A DNA stretch of 64,000 nucleotides from Rhodoferax koreense (GTDB taxonomy: Bacteria; Pseudomonadota; Gammaproteobacteria; Burkholderiales; Burkholderiaceae_C): contig NZ_CP019236.1 in the NCBI RefSeq assembly GCF_001955695.1, forward strand, positions 310,001 to 374,000, read 5' to 3'. Below, in pieces: positions 51,193-59,917 of this stretch. Under the pieces are notes generated by a model. The model did not search any database and was not told the origin of the DNA. It was given only the letters and a program-made list of their open reading frames with translations. The translations under genes were made by a program, and so were the position numbers. Position 1 is the stretch's first letter, and every line of letters starts with the position of its first letter.

Positions 51193-51792
51193 TCATACCG
51201 GCGCGGTGGTGTCGAGCCAGCTCACGCGGCCCTGGCCGACATCGTTGATGCGCTGCACGAAGCGTTCGGCCTCGGCCTCGGGCAGGCTGAGATACAGGCT
51301 GACCACGCTGCCGTGTCGCACGTCGGCGAGCGTGGCGCCCGCAGCCTCGATCTCGCGCCGCAGCAGGCCTTCGAGCGCGAACGGCACGCTGCAGGCGAGC
51401 GGCCGCATGCGCTGCAGCGGCCGCTTTTCTGCGGTCAGCAGGGCCTGCGCCACCGCATCGGTGTAGGCCCGTACCAGGCCGCCGGCGCCGAGCTTCACGC
51501 CGCCGAAGTAGCGCACCACGGTGGCCAGCACGCCGTCCAGGTCCTGGTGGCGCAGCACGGCCAGCATCGGCCGGCCCGCGGTGCCGCCGGGCTCGCCATC
51601 GTCCACCGCGGCCGACTGGCCGCCGGCCAGCAGCGCCCAGCACACATGGGCCGCGCCGGGATGTTCGGCGCGCAGCGCGTCGACCCGCGCCTGGGCCAGC
51701 GCGCGATCGGCCATCGGCTCGACGCAGCCGATGAAGCGGCTCTTCTTGATCAGCAGCTCGCTGTGGGCGGGGGTGCGCAGGGTCATCGGCAT
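51193..51792 (-). CDS. YigZ/IMPACT-family protein
   Basis: A 199-residue protein of the IMPACT (UPF0029) family with SELLIKKSRFIGCVEPM, VCWALLAGGQSAAVDDGEPG, AGRPMLAVL and YFGGVKLGAGGLVRAYTDA. The family domain is N-terminal, followed by a ferredoxin-like C-terminal domain (about 130-199). YigZ-type proteins are linked to translation or stress in other bacteria, but a defined reaction is lacking. It is upstream of the aldolase-family gene on the same strand. Confidence 0.86.
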   Translation of the reverse strand: MPMTLRTPAHSELLIKKSRFIGCVEPMADRALAQARVDALRAEHPGAAHVCWALLAGGQSAAVDDGEPGGTAGRPMLAVLRHQDLDGVLATVVRYFGGVKLGAGGLVRAYTDAVAQALLTAEKRPLQRMRPLACSVPFALEGLLRREIEAAGATLADVRHGSVVSLYLSLPEAEAERFVQRINDVGQGRVSWLDTTAPV

Positions 51793-51835
51793 GGGGCGAA
51801 AGCTTAACCGGCGGTGGCGTCGGTATCATCGTTCG

Positions 51836-52636
51836 ATGCTCTGCGCCCCGCATCCCCCAGACAGCCTGCCGCGGCGCGCCCTGGGCGTGCTCGCCGGCTG
51901 GTGGGGTGTGCTGCACTTTGGCGCGGTGGCGCTGGTGCTGGCCCTGTCGCCGTCCACCCACCGCGGCGCGCAGCGCCTGGCCATGGCGCGGCTGCTGTAC
52001 CAGACCACCTGGCAGGTGCTGCCCTGGTTCACCGCGCTGTGCGCGCTGGTGAGCCTGGTGCTGGTGCGCATCGTGCTCGTCACGGCACAGAGCTACGGCC
52101 TGTCGCAGTTCGCGCTGGAGATGGTGGTGCGTGTGCTGGTGCTCGAGCTGATCCCGCTGTCGGCCGCGTTGTTCGTGCTGCTGCGCTCCGGCCTGGCCAC
52201 GGGCTCGGAGGTCGCGCAGATGCGCCGCCGCGGCGAGCTCGAAGGCTGGCAGCACGGTGTCCTCGCGCCCTGGCGCAGCCACCTCGTGCCCCGTGTCGTC
52301 GCCAGCGCGTTTTCCGTGGTCACGCTGGCCGCGGTGAGCTGCGTTGTGGCGCTGGTGGTGGCCTACACCGTGGTCTACGGCTTCACGCCCTGGGGCTTCG
52401 CGGCCTACACGCGCATGGTCGGCCGGGTGTTCGAGCCGGCCGTGGCGCTGGGCTTCGGCGTGAAGCTGATGCTGTTCAGCCTGGCGGTGGCGGTGATCCC
52501 GATGGCCACGGCGCTGCAGCAGGCGCCGGGCCATCCGAGGCCCGTGGACTTCGTCGTCGTCCCCTATGGCACGGTGCGCCTTCTGGTGGTGCTGGTGCTG
52601 ATCGAGGCCGGTTCCCTGGCCGTGAAATACATTTGA
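51836..52636 (+). CDS. MlaE-like permease of an MCE lipid transporter
   Basis: A 266-residue membrane protein with five to six hydrophobic helices. The MlaE/YrbE signature appears as MVVRVLVLELIPLSAALFVL followed by SGLATGSEVAQMRRRGELEG, though it is more divergent than the permease at 58.8 kb. It would form the inner-membrane channel of an MCE system. No ATPase gene is nearby, so it would need MlaF from elsewhere. It starts a three-gene unit with an MCE protein and a lipoprotein. Confidence 0.78.
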   Translation: MLCAPHPPDSLPRRALGVLAGWWGVLHFGAVALVLALSPSTHRGAQRLAMARLLYQTTWQVLPWFTALCALVSLVLVRIVLVTAQSYGLSQFALEMVVRVLVLELIPLSAALFVLLRSGLATGSEVAQMRRRGELEGWQHGVLAPWRSHLVPRVVASAFSVVTLAAVSCVVALVVAYTVVYGFTPWGFAAYTRMVGRVFEPAVALGFGVKLMLFSLAVAVIPMATALQQAPGHPRPVDFVVVPYGTVRLLVVLVLIEAGSLAVKYI

Positions 52637-52641
52637 AGCCG

Positions 52642-53622
52642 ATGCCGACACCCGACACCCCTTCCACGCCGCCCCCGTCAACCGACGGCCAGCCCGTCGC
52701 CCACATCGAGTTCAAGGCCATGCTGCTGCTCGCGCTGATGATGGCCGTGGTGCTGGGTTCGGTTGCCTACGTGCTGTATGCCCGCGGCATCTTTGAGAAC
52801 ACCCAGCGCCTGGTGCTGCTGGCCGACGATTCCGAAGGCGTGGTGGTCGGCATGGACCTCACCTTCTCTGGTTTTCCCATCGGCCGCGTGCGCCGCACCG
52901 AACTGGCCGAGGACGGCAAGGTGCGCGTGCTCGTCGACGTGGCCACCGACGATGCGCGCTGGCTGCGCACCAGCAGCGTGTTCACCATGGAGCGCGGTGT
53001 GGTGGGCGACACCAAGCTGCGGGCCTTCACCGGCGTGCTGACCGATCCGCCGCTGCCGCCCGACGCCGAACGCCCCGTGCTGCGCGGCGACGTGACCGCG
53101 GAAATCCCGCGCCTGATCGCCACCGTCCAGGCCCTGGTGGAAAACCTGGCGAACATGTCGCGCGACGGTTCGAGCCTGAATGCCACGCTGGACAACACGC
53201 GCGCGCTGACCGGCAAGCTCGGCGGGCCGGAAGGCGCACTCGGCGTGCTGCTCGGCAGCGATGCCAACGCCAGAAAAGCCATCACCGCGCTGGACCGCAC
53301 CAATGCCTTGCTGGCCCGTACCGAGTCGCTGCTGGGCAGGGCCGACCAGCGCCTCTTCGGCAAGAGCGGTGTGGTCGACGACACCCAGGCCAGCCTGGCC
53401 CAGCTCACCGGGCTGCTGGCGGATGCCCGCGCCAGCCTGAAGAAGGTCGATGCCGTGCTGGTCGAGGCCCAGGCCATCGGCGCCAACGCGCGCGTGGCCA
53501 GCACCGATCTCGGCGTGTTGCGCGCCGAAGTCGAGGCCAGCCTGCGCAAGGTCGATGCGTTGGTGCAGGAGGTGAATCGCAAGTGGCCGTTCGCGCGCGA
53601 AACCGAGATCAAGCTGCCATGA
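52642..53622 (+). CDS. MCE/MlaD-family lipid-binding protein
   Basis: A 326-residue protein with an N-terminal membrane helix (about 25-46, LLLALMMAVVLGSVAYVLYA), one MCE domain (about 50-135: FENTQRLVLLADDSEGVVVG, FSGFPIGRVRRTELAEDGKV) and a long helical C-terminal tail that can form a coiled coil. MCE proteins form hexameric tunnels for lipids across the periplasm. It lies five bases after the permease and is coupled to the lipoprotein gene by an ATGA overlap. Confidence 0.86.
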   Translation: MPTPDTPSTPPPSTDGQPVAHIEFKAMLLLALMMAVVLGSVAYVLYARGIFENTQRLVLLADDSEGVVVGMDLTFSGFPIGRVRRTELAEDGKVRVLVDVATDDARWLRTSSVFTMERGVVGDTKLRAFTGVLTDPPLPPDAERPVLRGDVTAEIPRLIATVQALVENLANMSRDGSSLNATLDNTRALTGKLGGPEGALGVLLGSDANARKAITALDRTNALLARTESLLGRADQRLFGKSGVVDDTQASLAQLTGLLADARASLKKVDAVLVEAQAIGANARVASTDLGVLRAEVEASLRKVDALVQEVNRKWPFARETEIKLP

Positions 53623-54239
53623 GAATCCTGGTCGCCGCCTTGATGATCACGGGCCTGGCCGGCTGCGCCAAGCGGCCCGTGCCGCCGGACTGGCAACTCG
53701 ACGCGCGCAACGCGCTGGAGGCTGCGGTCGGCGCCTACCTCGAAGGCAACGACCGCATCGCCGACGTCGAGATGGCCCGGGCGCGGCGGGCCCTCGGCGC
53801 CACGGCACGGCCCGACCTGCTGGCGCGCGCCGAACTCGTGCGCTGCGCGGCGCAGGTGGCGAGCCTGGTGCTGGCGCCTTGCGCGGCCTTTGACGCGCTG
53901 GCCGTGGATGCAGCCCCCGCCGAGCGGGCCTATGCGGCCTACCTCCGCGGCGCGCCTGCAGACCCGGCCCTGCTGCCTGCGCAACACCGTGGCGTGGGCA
54001 CAGGCCAGAGGCTCACGGCCAGCGAGGATCCGCTGGCACGGCTCATTGCCGCCGGGGTGTTGCTGCAGCGGCAGAGCCTGTCGGACGCCGAGCTGACGGC
54101 CGCGGTGGACACGTCCTCCGCCCAGGGCTGGCGCCGCCCTCTGCTGGCCTGGCTCGGGGAACAGCAGCGGCGCGCCCGGGCGGCGGGCGACGACGCCGAA
54201 GCGCAGCGCGTGCAAAGGCGCATCGACCTCGTGCGCTGA
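53619..54239 (+). CDS. Putative lipoprotein of the MCE locus
   Basis: A 206-residue protein with a signal and lipobox LAGC (Cys16) after MRILVAALMITG. The mature part is alpha-helical and Ala/Arg-rich (ARNALEAAVGAYLEGNDRIA, EQQRRARAAGDDAEAQRVQR) and I do not recognise its family; it is not the PqiC-like lipoprotein found in the second MCE locus. By position it should sit in the outer or inner membrane and receive lipid from the MCE tunnel. It is overlap-coupled to the MCE gene. Confidence 0.78.
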   Translation: MRILVAALMITGLAGCAKRPVPPDWQLDARNALEAAVGAYLEGNDRIADVEMARARRALGATARPDLLARAELVRCAAQVASLVLAPCAAFDALAVDAAPAERAYAAYLRGAPADPALLPAQHRGVGTGQRLTASEDPLARLIAAGVLLQRQSLSDAELTAAVDTSSAQGWRRPLLAWLGEQQRRARAAGDDAEAQRVQRRIDLVR

Positions 54240-54346
54240 GGGCCCTTGGCCCATCCGCGTGGCCTGCGCCGTTGCGCAGGAGGGCCATCGCATTTTGCGT
54301 CTATCGATATGCGGTTTGGTTGCTTGCAACCGCGTCAGAATGGCGC

Positions 54347-55993
54347 ATGACCCAGCCCCATGCCACCAAGGTTTTCCCCATCACCACCACCGCCCAGGTC
54401 CGCGCCGCCCTGCTCGCCCGCGAGGAGATCGCCCTGCTCGACGTGCGCGAGGAAGCGCCGTTCGCCGAAGCCCATCCCTTGTTCGCCGCCAGCCTGCCGC
54501 TGTCGCGGCTCGAACTCGAAGCCTGGCGTCGCATTCCGCGCCGCGACACGGCCATCGTGGTGTATGACAACGGCGAAGGTCTCGCCCAGACTGCGGCCGA
54601 GCGCCTGGCCGGGCTGGGCTATAGCCAGGTCAGCCTGCTCGAAGGGGGGCTTTCGGGCTGGCGGGCGGCCGGTGGCGAGTTGTTCCGCGACGTGAACGTG
54701 CCTAGCAAGGCCTTCGGCGAACTGGTCGAGGCCGAGCGGCACACGCCGTCATTGAGCGCGCAGGAAGTGCAGGCGCTGCTGGAGCGGCAACGCCACGGCG
54801 AGGCCGATGTGGTGGTGCTCGACGCGCGCCGCTTCGACGAATACAACACCATGGCCATTCCGGGCGGCATCAGCGTGCCGGGCGGCGAACTCGCGCTGCG
54901 CGTGCGCGCACTCGCGCCGGACCCGAAGACCCAGGTCATCGTCAACTGCGCGGGCCGCACGCGCAGCATCATCGGCACGCAGTCGCTGGTGAACGCGGGC
55001 ATTCCCAATCCGGTGTCGGCGCTGCGCAACGGCACCATCGGCTGGACGCTGGCCGGCCAGGCACTGGCGCTCGGGCAGACGCGGCGTTTCAGCGACGGGG
55101 CCGCGCCCAGCCCGGCCGCGCTGGCCGAGGCCGCAAAAGCCGCCCGTGCCCTCGCGGACCGCGCCCGCGTCGGCCGCGCCCGGGCCGAGGACGTGGCCCG
55201 CTGGCAGGCCGAGGCGGGCCGCACCACCTACTGCTTCGACGTGCGCACGCCAGAGGAATTCGAGGCCGGCCATCTGCCCGGCTTCACCAGCGCGCCCGGC
55301 GGCCAGCTGGTGCAGGAAACCGATGTGTCGGCGCCGGTGCGCGGCGCGCGCATCGTGCTGGCCGACGGCGGCGAGGCCGGCGACGGCGTGCGCGCCAACA
55401 TGACGGCGTCCTGGCTGGCGCAGATGGGCTGGCCGGTGTTCGTGCGCGATGGCGTCGCTGCGGCCGATCTTTCCGAGACCGGCAGCGTGGCTGCCGAACT
55501 GCCACCGGTGGCCGAGCCGCGCTGGGTCGCTCCGCGCCAACTGGCCGAATGGTTGGCCGAGGCTGGGAAGGATGACACTGTGGTGCTCAACGTCACGCCG
55601 AGCGCCAGCCACTTGAAGCAGCACATTCCCGGCGCCTGGTCGGCCGTGCGGTCCGAGCTGCCGGCCTTGATCACACGCTGGCCCGATGCCAGACGCTTCG
55701 TGCTCACCTGCGGCAGCGGCCTGCTCGCGCGTTATGCGGCGGCCGACCTGGTCGCACTGAAGCTGGATGCCGAAGTGCGGGTGCTAGAAGGCGGCAACGC
55801 CGGCTGGGTGGCGGCTGGCCTGCCAACCGAGGCCGGCGAACAGCGCCTGGCCTCGGGCCGCATCGACCGCTACCGCCGGCCCTACGAGGGCACGGACGCG
55901 CCCGCCGCGGCGATGCAGGCCTACCTGGACTGGGAATTCGGGCTGGTGGCGCAACTCGGGCGCGACGGCACCCACGGCTTCTTCGTGATCTAG
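54347..55993 (+). CDS. Four-domain rhodanese-like sulfurtransferase
   Basis: A 548-residue protein made of four tandem rhodanese domains (about 1-120, 135-250, 275-380 and 400-520). Domains 2 and 4 have a Cys at the active-site loop: Cys201 in VNCAGRTR and Cys455 in TCGSGLLAR. Domains 1 and 3 have no Cys there (VVYDNGEGLAQ, LADGGEAGDG) and are probably structural. It has no signal peptide. It may move sulfane sulfur in cysteine or thiosulfate metabolism. It stands between the first MCE locus and an SRAP gene without obvious sulfur-pathway partners. Confidence 0.85.
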   Translation: MTQPHATKVFPITTTAQVRAALLAREEIALLDVREEAPFAEAHPLFAASLPLSRLELEAWRRIPRRDTAIVVYDNGEGLAQTAAERLAGLGYSQVSLLEGGLSGWRAAGGELFRDVNVPSKAFGELVEAERHTPSLSAQEVQALLERQRHGEADVVVLDARRFDEYNTMAIPGGISVPGGELALRVRALAPDPKTQVIVNCAGRTRSIIGTQSLVNAGIPNPVSALRNGTIGWTLAGQALALGQTRRFSDGAAPSPAALAEAAKAARALADRARVGRARAEDVARWQAEAGRTTYCFDVRTPEEFEAGHLPGFTSAPGGQLVQETDVSAPVRGARIVLADGGEAGDGVRANMTASWLAQMGWPVFVRDGVAAADLSETGSVAAELPPVAEPRWVAPRQLAEWLAEAGKDDTVVLNVTPSASHLKQHIPGAWSAVRSELPALITRWPDARRFVLTCGSGLLARYAAADLVALKLDAEVRVLEGGNAGWVAAGLPTEAGEQRLASGRIDRYRRPYEGTDAPAAAMQAYLDWEFGLVAQLGRDGTHGFFVI

Positions 55994-56026
55994 GAGGCAG
56001 GGCCGCGCGGGCGTTACCATGCCCCG

Positions 56027-56740
56027 ATGACCGCCCACTACGAATCCCTGCACCAGGCCGACCTCTACCGCACCGTGTTCCATGTCGAGCCTCCGGCCGA
56101 GCCGGCCCTGCGCGACATGTGGCCGCGCAAGCCGGGCTGCTTCATCCGCGCCGGCCAGGCAGTGGTGGCCGATGCCGGTGCGGCTGAGCCCGCCACGACC
56201 GCCGTACCCCCGCGTGAACGCGTGACGGCGCAATGGGGGCTGGTGCCGCACTGGGTCAAATCCGCGTCCGACGGCAAGCTGCGTGCGCCCAAGCTTGTCA
56301 ACGCACGCTCGGAGACCATCTCCACCACGCATGCCTTCCGCGATGCCTGGCTGCAGGGCCAGCGCTGCATCGTGCCGATGGCGGCCTTCTTCGAGGACGA
56401 CTGGCGCACCGGCAAGGCGGTGCCCACCCGCATCAGCCGCATCGACGGCCAGCCCATGGGCGCGGCGGGCCTGTGGGCTGTCTGGACCGGGCCCGACGGC
56501 GACACGCTCACGAGCTTCACGCTGCTCACCGTCAACGCCAACAACCATGCACTGCTGCGCCGCTACCAGCCACAGGGCAGCGAGAAGCGCATGCCGGTGA
56601 TCCTCAACGAAGGCGCACACGACGCATGGCTGCACGTGCGCTTCGAGAAGGCCAGGGAGTTCATGCGCCAATACCCCGCGAACTGGCTTACGGCCAATCC
56701 GGTGGAGCACAAGGCGGACAAGGTGCCGCAGAAGATCTGA
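56027..56740 (+). CDS. Atypical SRAP (YedK/HMCES-type) protein lacking Cys2
   Basis: A 237-residue member of the SOS-response-associated-peptidase family, whose usual role is to crosslink abasic sites in single-stranded DNA through Cys2. Fold motifs are present: WGLVPHWVKSA, Asn92 and Arg94 in NARSET, Glu123 in FFED, and RMPVIL. But residue 2 is Thr (MTAHYES), and the His that normally lies two before RMP is Glu186. The catalytic thiol and His are thus missing, so a non-covalent DNA-binding or other role is more likely. No in-frame upstream start could supply the Cys. Confidence 0.82.
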   Translation: MTAHYESLHQADLYRTVFHVEPPAEPALRDMWPRKPGCFIRAGQAVVADAGAAEPATTAVPPRERVTAQWGLVPHWVKSASDGKLRAPKLVNARSETISTTHAFRDAWLQGQRCIVPMAAFFEDDWRTGKAVPTRISRIDGQPMGAAGLWAVWTGPDGDTLTSFTLLTVNANNHALLRRYQPQGSEKRMPVILNEGAHDAWLHVRFEKAREFMRQYPANWLTANPVEHKADKVPQKI

Positions 56741-56743
56741 GGC

Positions 56744-58657
56744 CTACGGTTCTTTGTCGAACACGCCCAGCCCGGCCTTGAGCTTGCGCTCCAGCACCTG
56801 CACCGCATGGGCGTAGCCGCGCTGGATGATCGGCTCCAGCCGCGTCCACTGCAGCATGCCCACGCGCGTCAGCGGCGGGTGGAAATACAGGTCGCACAGG
56901 CCTTGCGCGGCGCGCTGGCGCGACATGCTGTTGAGGATGGTCACTGTCATCAGGTAGGAGGGCAGCGAGGGCAGCAGGTACAGGCGGTTCGCGGGCCGGC
57001 GCAGGCGGTCGCGCAGCAGCGCCCAGGTGCCGGGCATGTCGTCATGGTTGACCAGCGGTGCGCTGCGGTGGTTCAGGTCCACGCCGATGACCCGGCCCAC
57101 GCCGCGCATGCGGCGCATCGCATCGACCGGGAAGTTGTTGAAGATGCCGCCGTCGCACAGCAGTTCGCCCTGGTGGATCACCGGCGGCAACGCCCCGGGG
57201 ATGGAAGTGCTGGCCAACAGCGACAGCACCAGGTTGCCGCGTTCGATGCGGTATTCGCTGGCGGTGGAATAGTTGGTGGCCACGCAGTAGAAGCCCTTCC
57301 ACAGGTCTTCCACGTCGGCCTCTTCGGCGCCGTAGCCGACCAGGCTCTGCACGGCCTCGGCCAGGATGCGGCGCAGGCGCAGGCCCTTGATCAGCGACAG
57401 CACCGGCATCAGGTTGAAGTCGCCGGTGGGGTTGGTGCGGAAGGCCGCGCGCGCGTTGGCCATGACCTCGTCCAGCGGCCGGTCGGAGGCGATGTAGGTG
57501 GCCATCACCGCGCCGATGCTGGTGCCACCCACGCAGTCGATGTCGATGCCGCGCTCGACCAGCGCCCGGTACACCCCGAGGTGGGCGAAGCCGCGCGCGC
57601 CGCCGCCGGCCAGCACCAGGCCCACCGCGGTGCGGGTCTGCAGCCGCGCGAGCCGCGCCATGTCGCGCGCCAGGCCCGGGCGGATGTGGACGTGGCCGGC
57701 CACGGGGCGGCGCGCGAGCCATCGGGCCGTGCCGCGCGGTGCGGGCCGGTCCACCGGATGCAGCAGCACCAGGATCTCTGCGGCCTCGGCCCGGTGTGCG
57801 CCCGGCGCCAGGCAGGCCTGCTCGGTGGCGTGCAGCGCCGGCGGCTGGTCGGCATCGGCCAGTAGCAGCAACTCGTCGCAGTGGCGGCAGCACAGGCGTG
57901 TCCAGTCGGTCGGCCCATCGTCGCCGGCGAGCAGCACGAAGTCGTGCCTGGCCTCGATCTCGTCGAGCACCAGGGCGATGCGGCGCGTGGTCTCGGCGCC
58001 GCCGTGTCCGCTGTCGGCCAGGCCCGCCTCGGCGAGCGCCGTGTCGATGTCGCCGCGCGTCACCAGGCGCACCGTGCCGATGCGGGCCATCTGCTGCGCG
58101 AGCTGCGCGCCGAACGCGGCCACGTCGACGCCGGCGGTGATCGGCAGCAGGGCCATGGTCACGGGGCGGTCGCGGTCCAGCCGTGGGCCGCTGCCGCCCG
58201 CGGGGCCGCCCTGGCTGCGCGCGCCGTCGCCCTTGAGCCGCTGGATGATCTGCCGCGTGAGCGCGATCGAGACGCGCGCGCTGCGCGCCAGCAGCCGGTT
58301 GAATTCGGGCTTGGCCAGCCGCACCAGCACCGAGTCGCGCACCGCCACCACGCTGGCCGCGCGCGGCTCGCCGGTGTAGAGGCTCATCTCGCCGATCATG
58401 TGGCCGCGCGACATCTCGCCGACCATGTGCTGGCTGCCGTCGCCGTTCTTCACATAGGCGCGCAGCCGGCCGCTCACGGTGAAATACATCGCGTCGCCGG
58501 CGTCGCCCTGGCGCATCAGCGTCTCGCCGCCGGCGATCTCCATCCATTCGAGATGGCGGCGCAGCATCTGCAGCGCCCGCGTGTCGATGTCGCCGAAGAT
58601 GGCCCGCAGGTGACGTTCGAGCAGTTCGTCGAGAAAACGCTGGCGCGGTGAGGACAT
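56744..58657 (-). CDS. Patatin-like phospholipase with cyclic-nucleotide-binding domain
   Basis: A 637-residue NTE-type enzyme. Residues about 12-130 form a cNMP-binding domain (GGETLMRQGDAGDAMYFTV, EMSLYTGEPRAASVVAV). About 150-320 is a linker with a Rossmann-like pattern. About 330-560 is a patatin lipase with the oxyanion hole GGGARGFAHLG, the nucleophile Ser380 in GGTSIGAV and the dyad Asp502 in CDGGIFNN. It should hydrolyse phospholipid acyl groups under nucleotide control. It lies divergent from the second MCE operon, suggesting a joint role in membrane lipid turnover. Confidence 0.9.
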   Translation of the reverse strand: MSSPRQRFLDELLERHLRAIFGDIDTRALQMLRRHLEWMEIAGGETLMRQGDAGDAMYFTVSGRLRAYVKNGDGSQHMVGEMSRGHMIGEMSLYTGEPRAASVVAVRDSVLVRLAKPEFNRLLARSARVSIALTRQIIQRLKGDGARSQGGPAGGSGPRLDRDRPVTMALLPITAGVDVAAFGAQLAQQMARIGTVRLVTRGDIDTALAEAGLADSGHGGAETTRRIALVLDEIEARHDFVLLAGDDGPTDWTRLCCRHCDELLLLADADQPPALHATEQACLAPGAHRAEAAEILVLLHPVDRPAPRGTARWLARRPVAGHVHIRPGLARDMARLARLQTRTAVGLVLAGGGARGFAHLGVYRALVERGIDIDCVGGTSIGAVMATYIASDRPLDEVMANARAAFRTNPTGDFNLMPVLSLIKGLRLRRILAEAVQSLVGYGAEEADVEDLWKGFYCVATNYSTASEYRIERGNLVLSLLASTSIPGALPPVIHQGELLCDGGIFNNFPVDAMRRMRGVGRVIGVDLNHRSAPLVNHDDMPGTWALLRDRLRRPANRLYLLPSLPSYLMTVTILNSMSRQRAAQGLCDLYFHPPLTRVGMLQWTRLEPIIQRGYAHAVQVLERKLKAGLGVFDKEP

Positions 58658-58791
58658 GAAGGGACCAGGGGCTGGGGTGCGGTCGAGTGTGCCATGCGGC
58701 CCCGCGCGGCTGTCTGGCGTTTGTCCTACCGGGCGGCCGGGCGCGCATTGGTAGGATGGTGACCTTTTGCATCCGGAGCCCGCAGCCGTTC

Positions 58792-59916
58792 ATGGAGGAA
58801 ACCTTCCCGCGCATCGACAGCCTGGACACGCCCCACGGCCCGACAGCCCGCCTCGGCGGCCGCTGGTCGGCGGCCGACCTGGCCGAGCCGTCGCAGTGGC
58901 TTGGCGCCACCGAGGCCTTGCGCGCCCGCCCGCCGTCGGCGCAGCTGGGTTGGGACCTGGAAGGTGTGCAGCGGCTCGACCACGTGGGCGCGCAACTCCT
59001 GTGGAACCATTGGGGCCGGCAATGGCCAGGCCGGCTGGCGGTGCTGCCCGAGCAGCGCAGCCTGCTCGAACGCGTCGCGGGCTTCAGCTGCGTGCCCGGC
59101 AAATCGCCGCCCACCACCTGGCCGGAGCGCATGGACAAGCTCGGCGTCTGGGTGCTGCACGGCCTGGCGCACGGCCGGATCCTGGTGCGGATGGTGGGCC
59201 AACTCGCGCTCGACCTGCTGCGCCTGGTGCGTGCCCCGCGCGAGGGCCCGTGGCGCGACATCTCCGGCCACCTGTACCAGATGGGCACGATGGCCCTGCC
59301 GATCACCGCACTCGTCGGGTTCCTCATCGGCGTGGTGCTGGCCTACCTGACCTCGCAGCAGTTGCGCCAGTTCGGCGCGGAGTCGTTCATCGTCAACATC
59401 CTGGGCATGTCGCTGATCCGCGAACTCGGGCCGATGCTGGCCGCGATCCTGATCGCCGGGCGGTCTGGCTCGTCGATCACCGCCGCCATCGGCGTGATGC
59501 GCGTCACCGAGGAGCTCGATGCCATGCGGGTGATGGGCATCGCCCACGGCTTCCGGCTGGTGATGCCGCGCGCCATCGCACTGGCCATCGCCATGCCGTT
59601 GATCAGCGTGTGGACCACGCTCACCGCGCTGGCCGGCGGCATGCTTGCGGCGGACCTGGCGCTGGGCATCACGCCGGCGTTCTTCCTGAACGCGCTGCCC
59701 GAGGCCGTGGGTGTGACCAACCTGGCGCTGGCCATGTTCAAGTCGGTGGTGTTCGGCCTGCTCATCGCGCTCGTGGGTTGCCACTACGGGCTGCGCGTCA
59801 AGCCCAACACGCAGAGCCTGGGCCAGGGTACGACGGCTTCGGTGGTGACCTCGATCACGGTGGTGATCCTTGTCGACGCGCTGTTCGCCATTGTCTTCAA
59901 GAATGTCGGCGTCTAG
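58792..59916 (+). CDS. MlaE-family permease with N-terminal STAS-like domain
   Basis: A 374-residue protein. About residues 15-115 is a STAS-like soluble domain (WDLEGVQRLDHVGAQLLWNH), and about 150-374 is the MlaE permease with its signature SFIVNILGMSLIRELGPMLA, ILIAGRSGSSITAAIGVMRV, TEELDAMRVMG. It is the inner-membrane part of a retrograde lipid transporter. The start at 58792 is used; an ATG 12 codons earlier is possible. It heads a four-gene operon with MlaF-like, MCE and lipoprotein genes. Confidence 0.9.
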   Translation: MEETFPRIDSLDTPHGPTARLGGRWSAADLAEPSQWLGATEALRARPPSAQLGWDLEGVQRLDHVGAQLLWNHWGRQWPGRLAVLPEQRSLLERVAGFSCVPGKSPPTTWPERMDKLGVWVLHGLAHGRILVRMVGQLALDLLRLVRAPREGPWRDISGHLYQMGTMALPITALVGFLIGVVLAYLTSQQLRQFGAESFIVNILGMSLIRELGPMLAAILIAGRSGSSITAAIGVMRVTEELDAMRVMGIAHGFRLVMPRAIALAIAMPLISVWTTLTALAGGMLAADLALGITPAFFLNALPEAVGVTNLALAMFKSVVFGLLIALVGCHYGLRVKPNTQSLGQGTTASVVTSITVVILVDALFAIVFKNVGV

Positions 59917-59917
59917 G

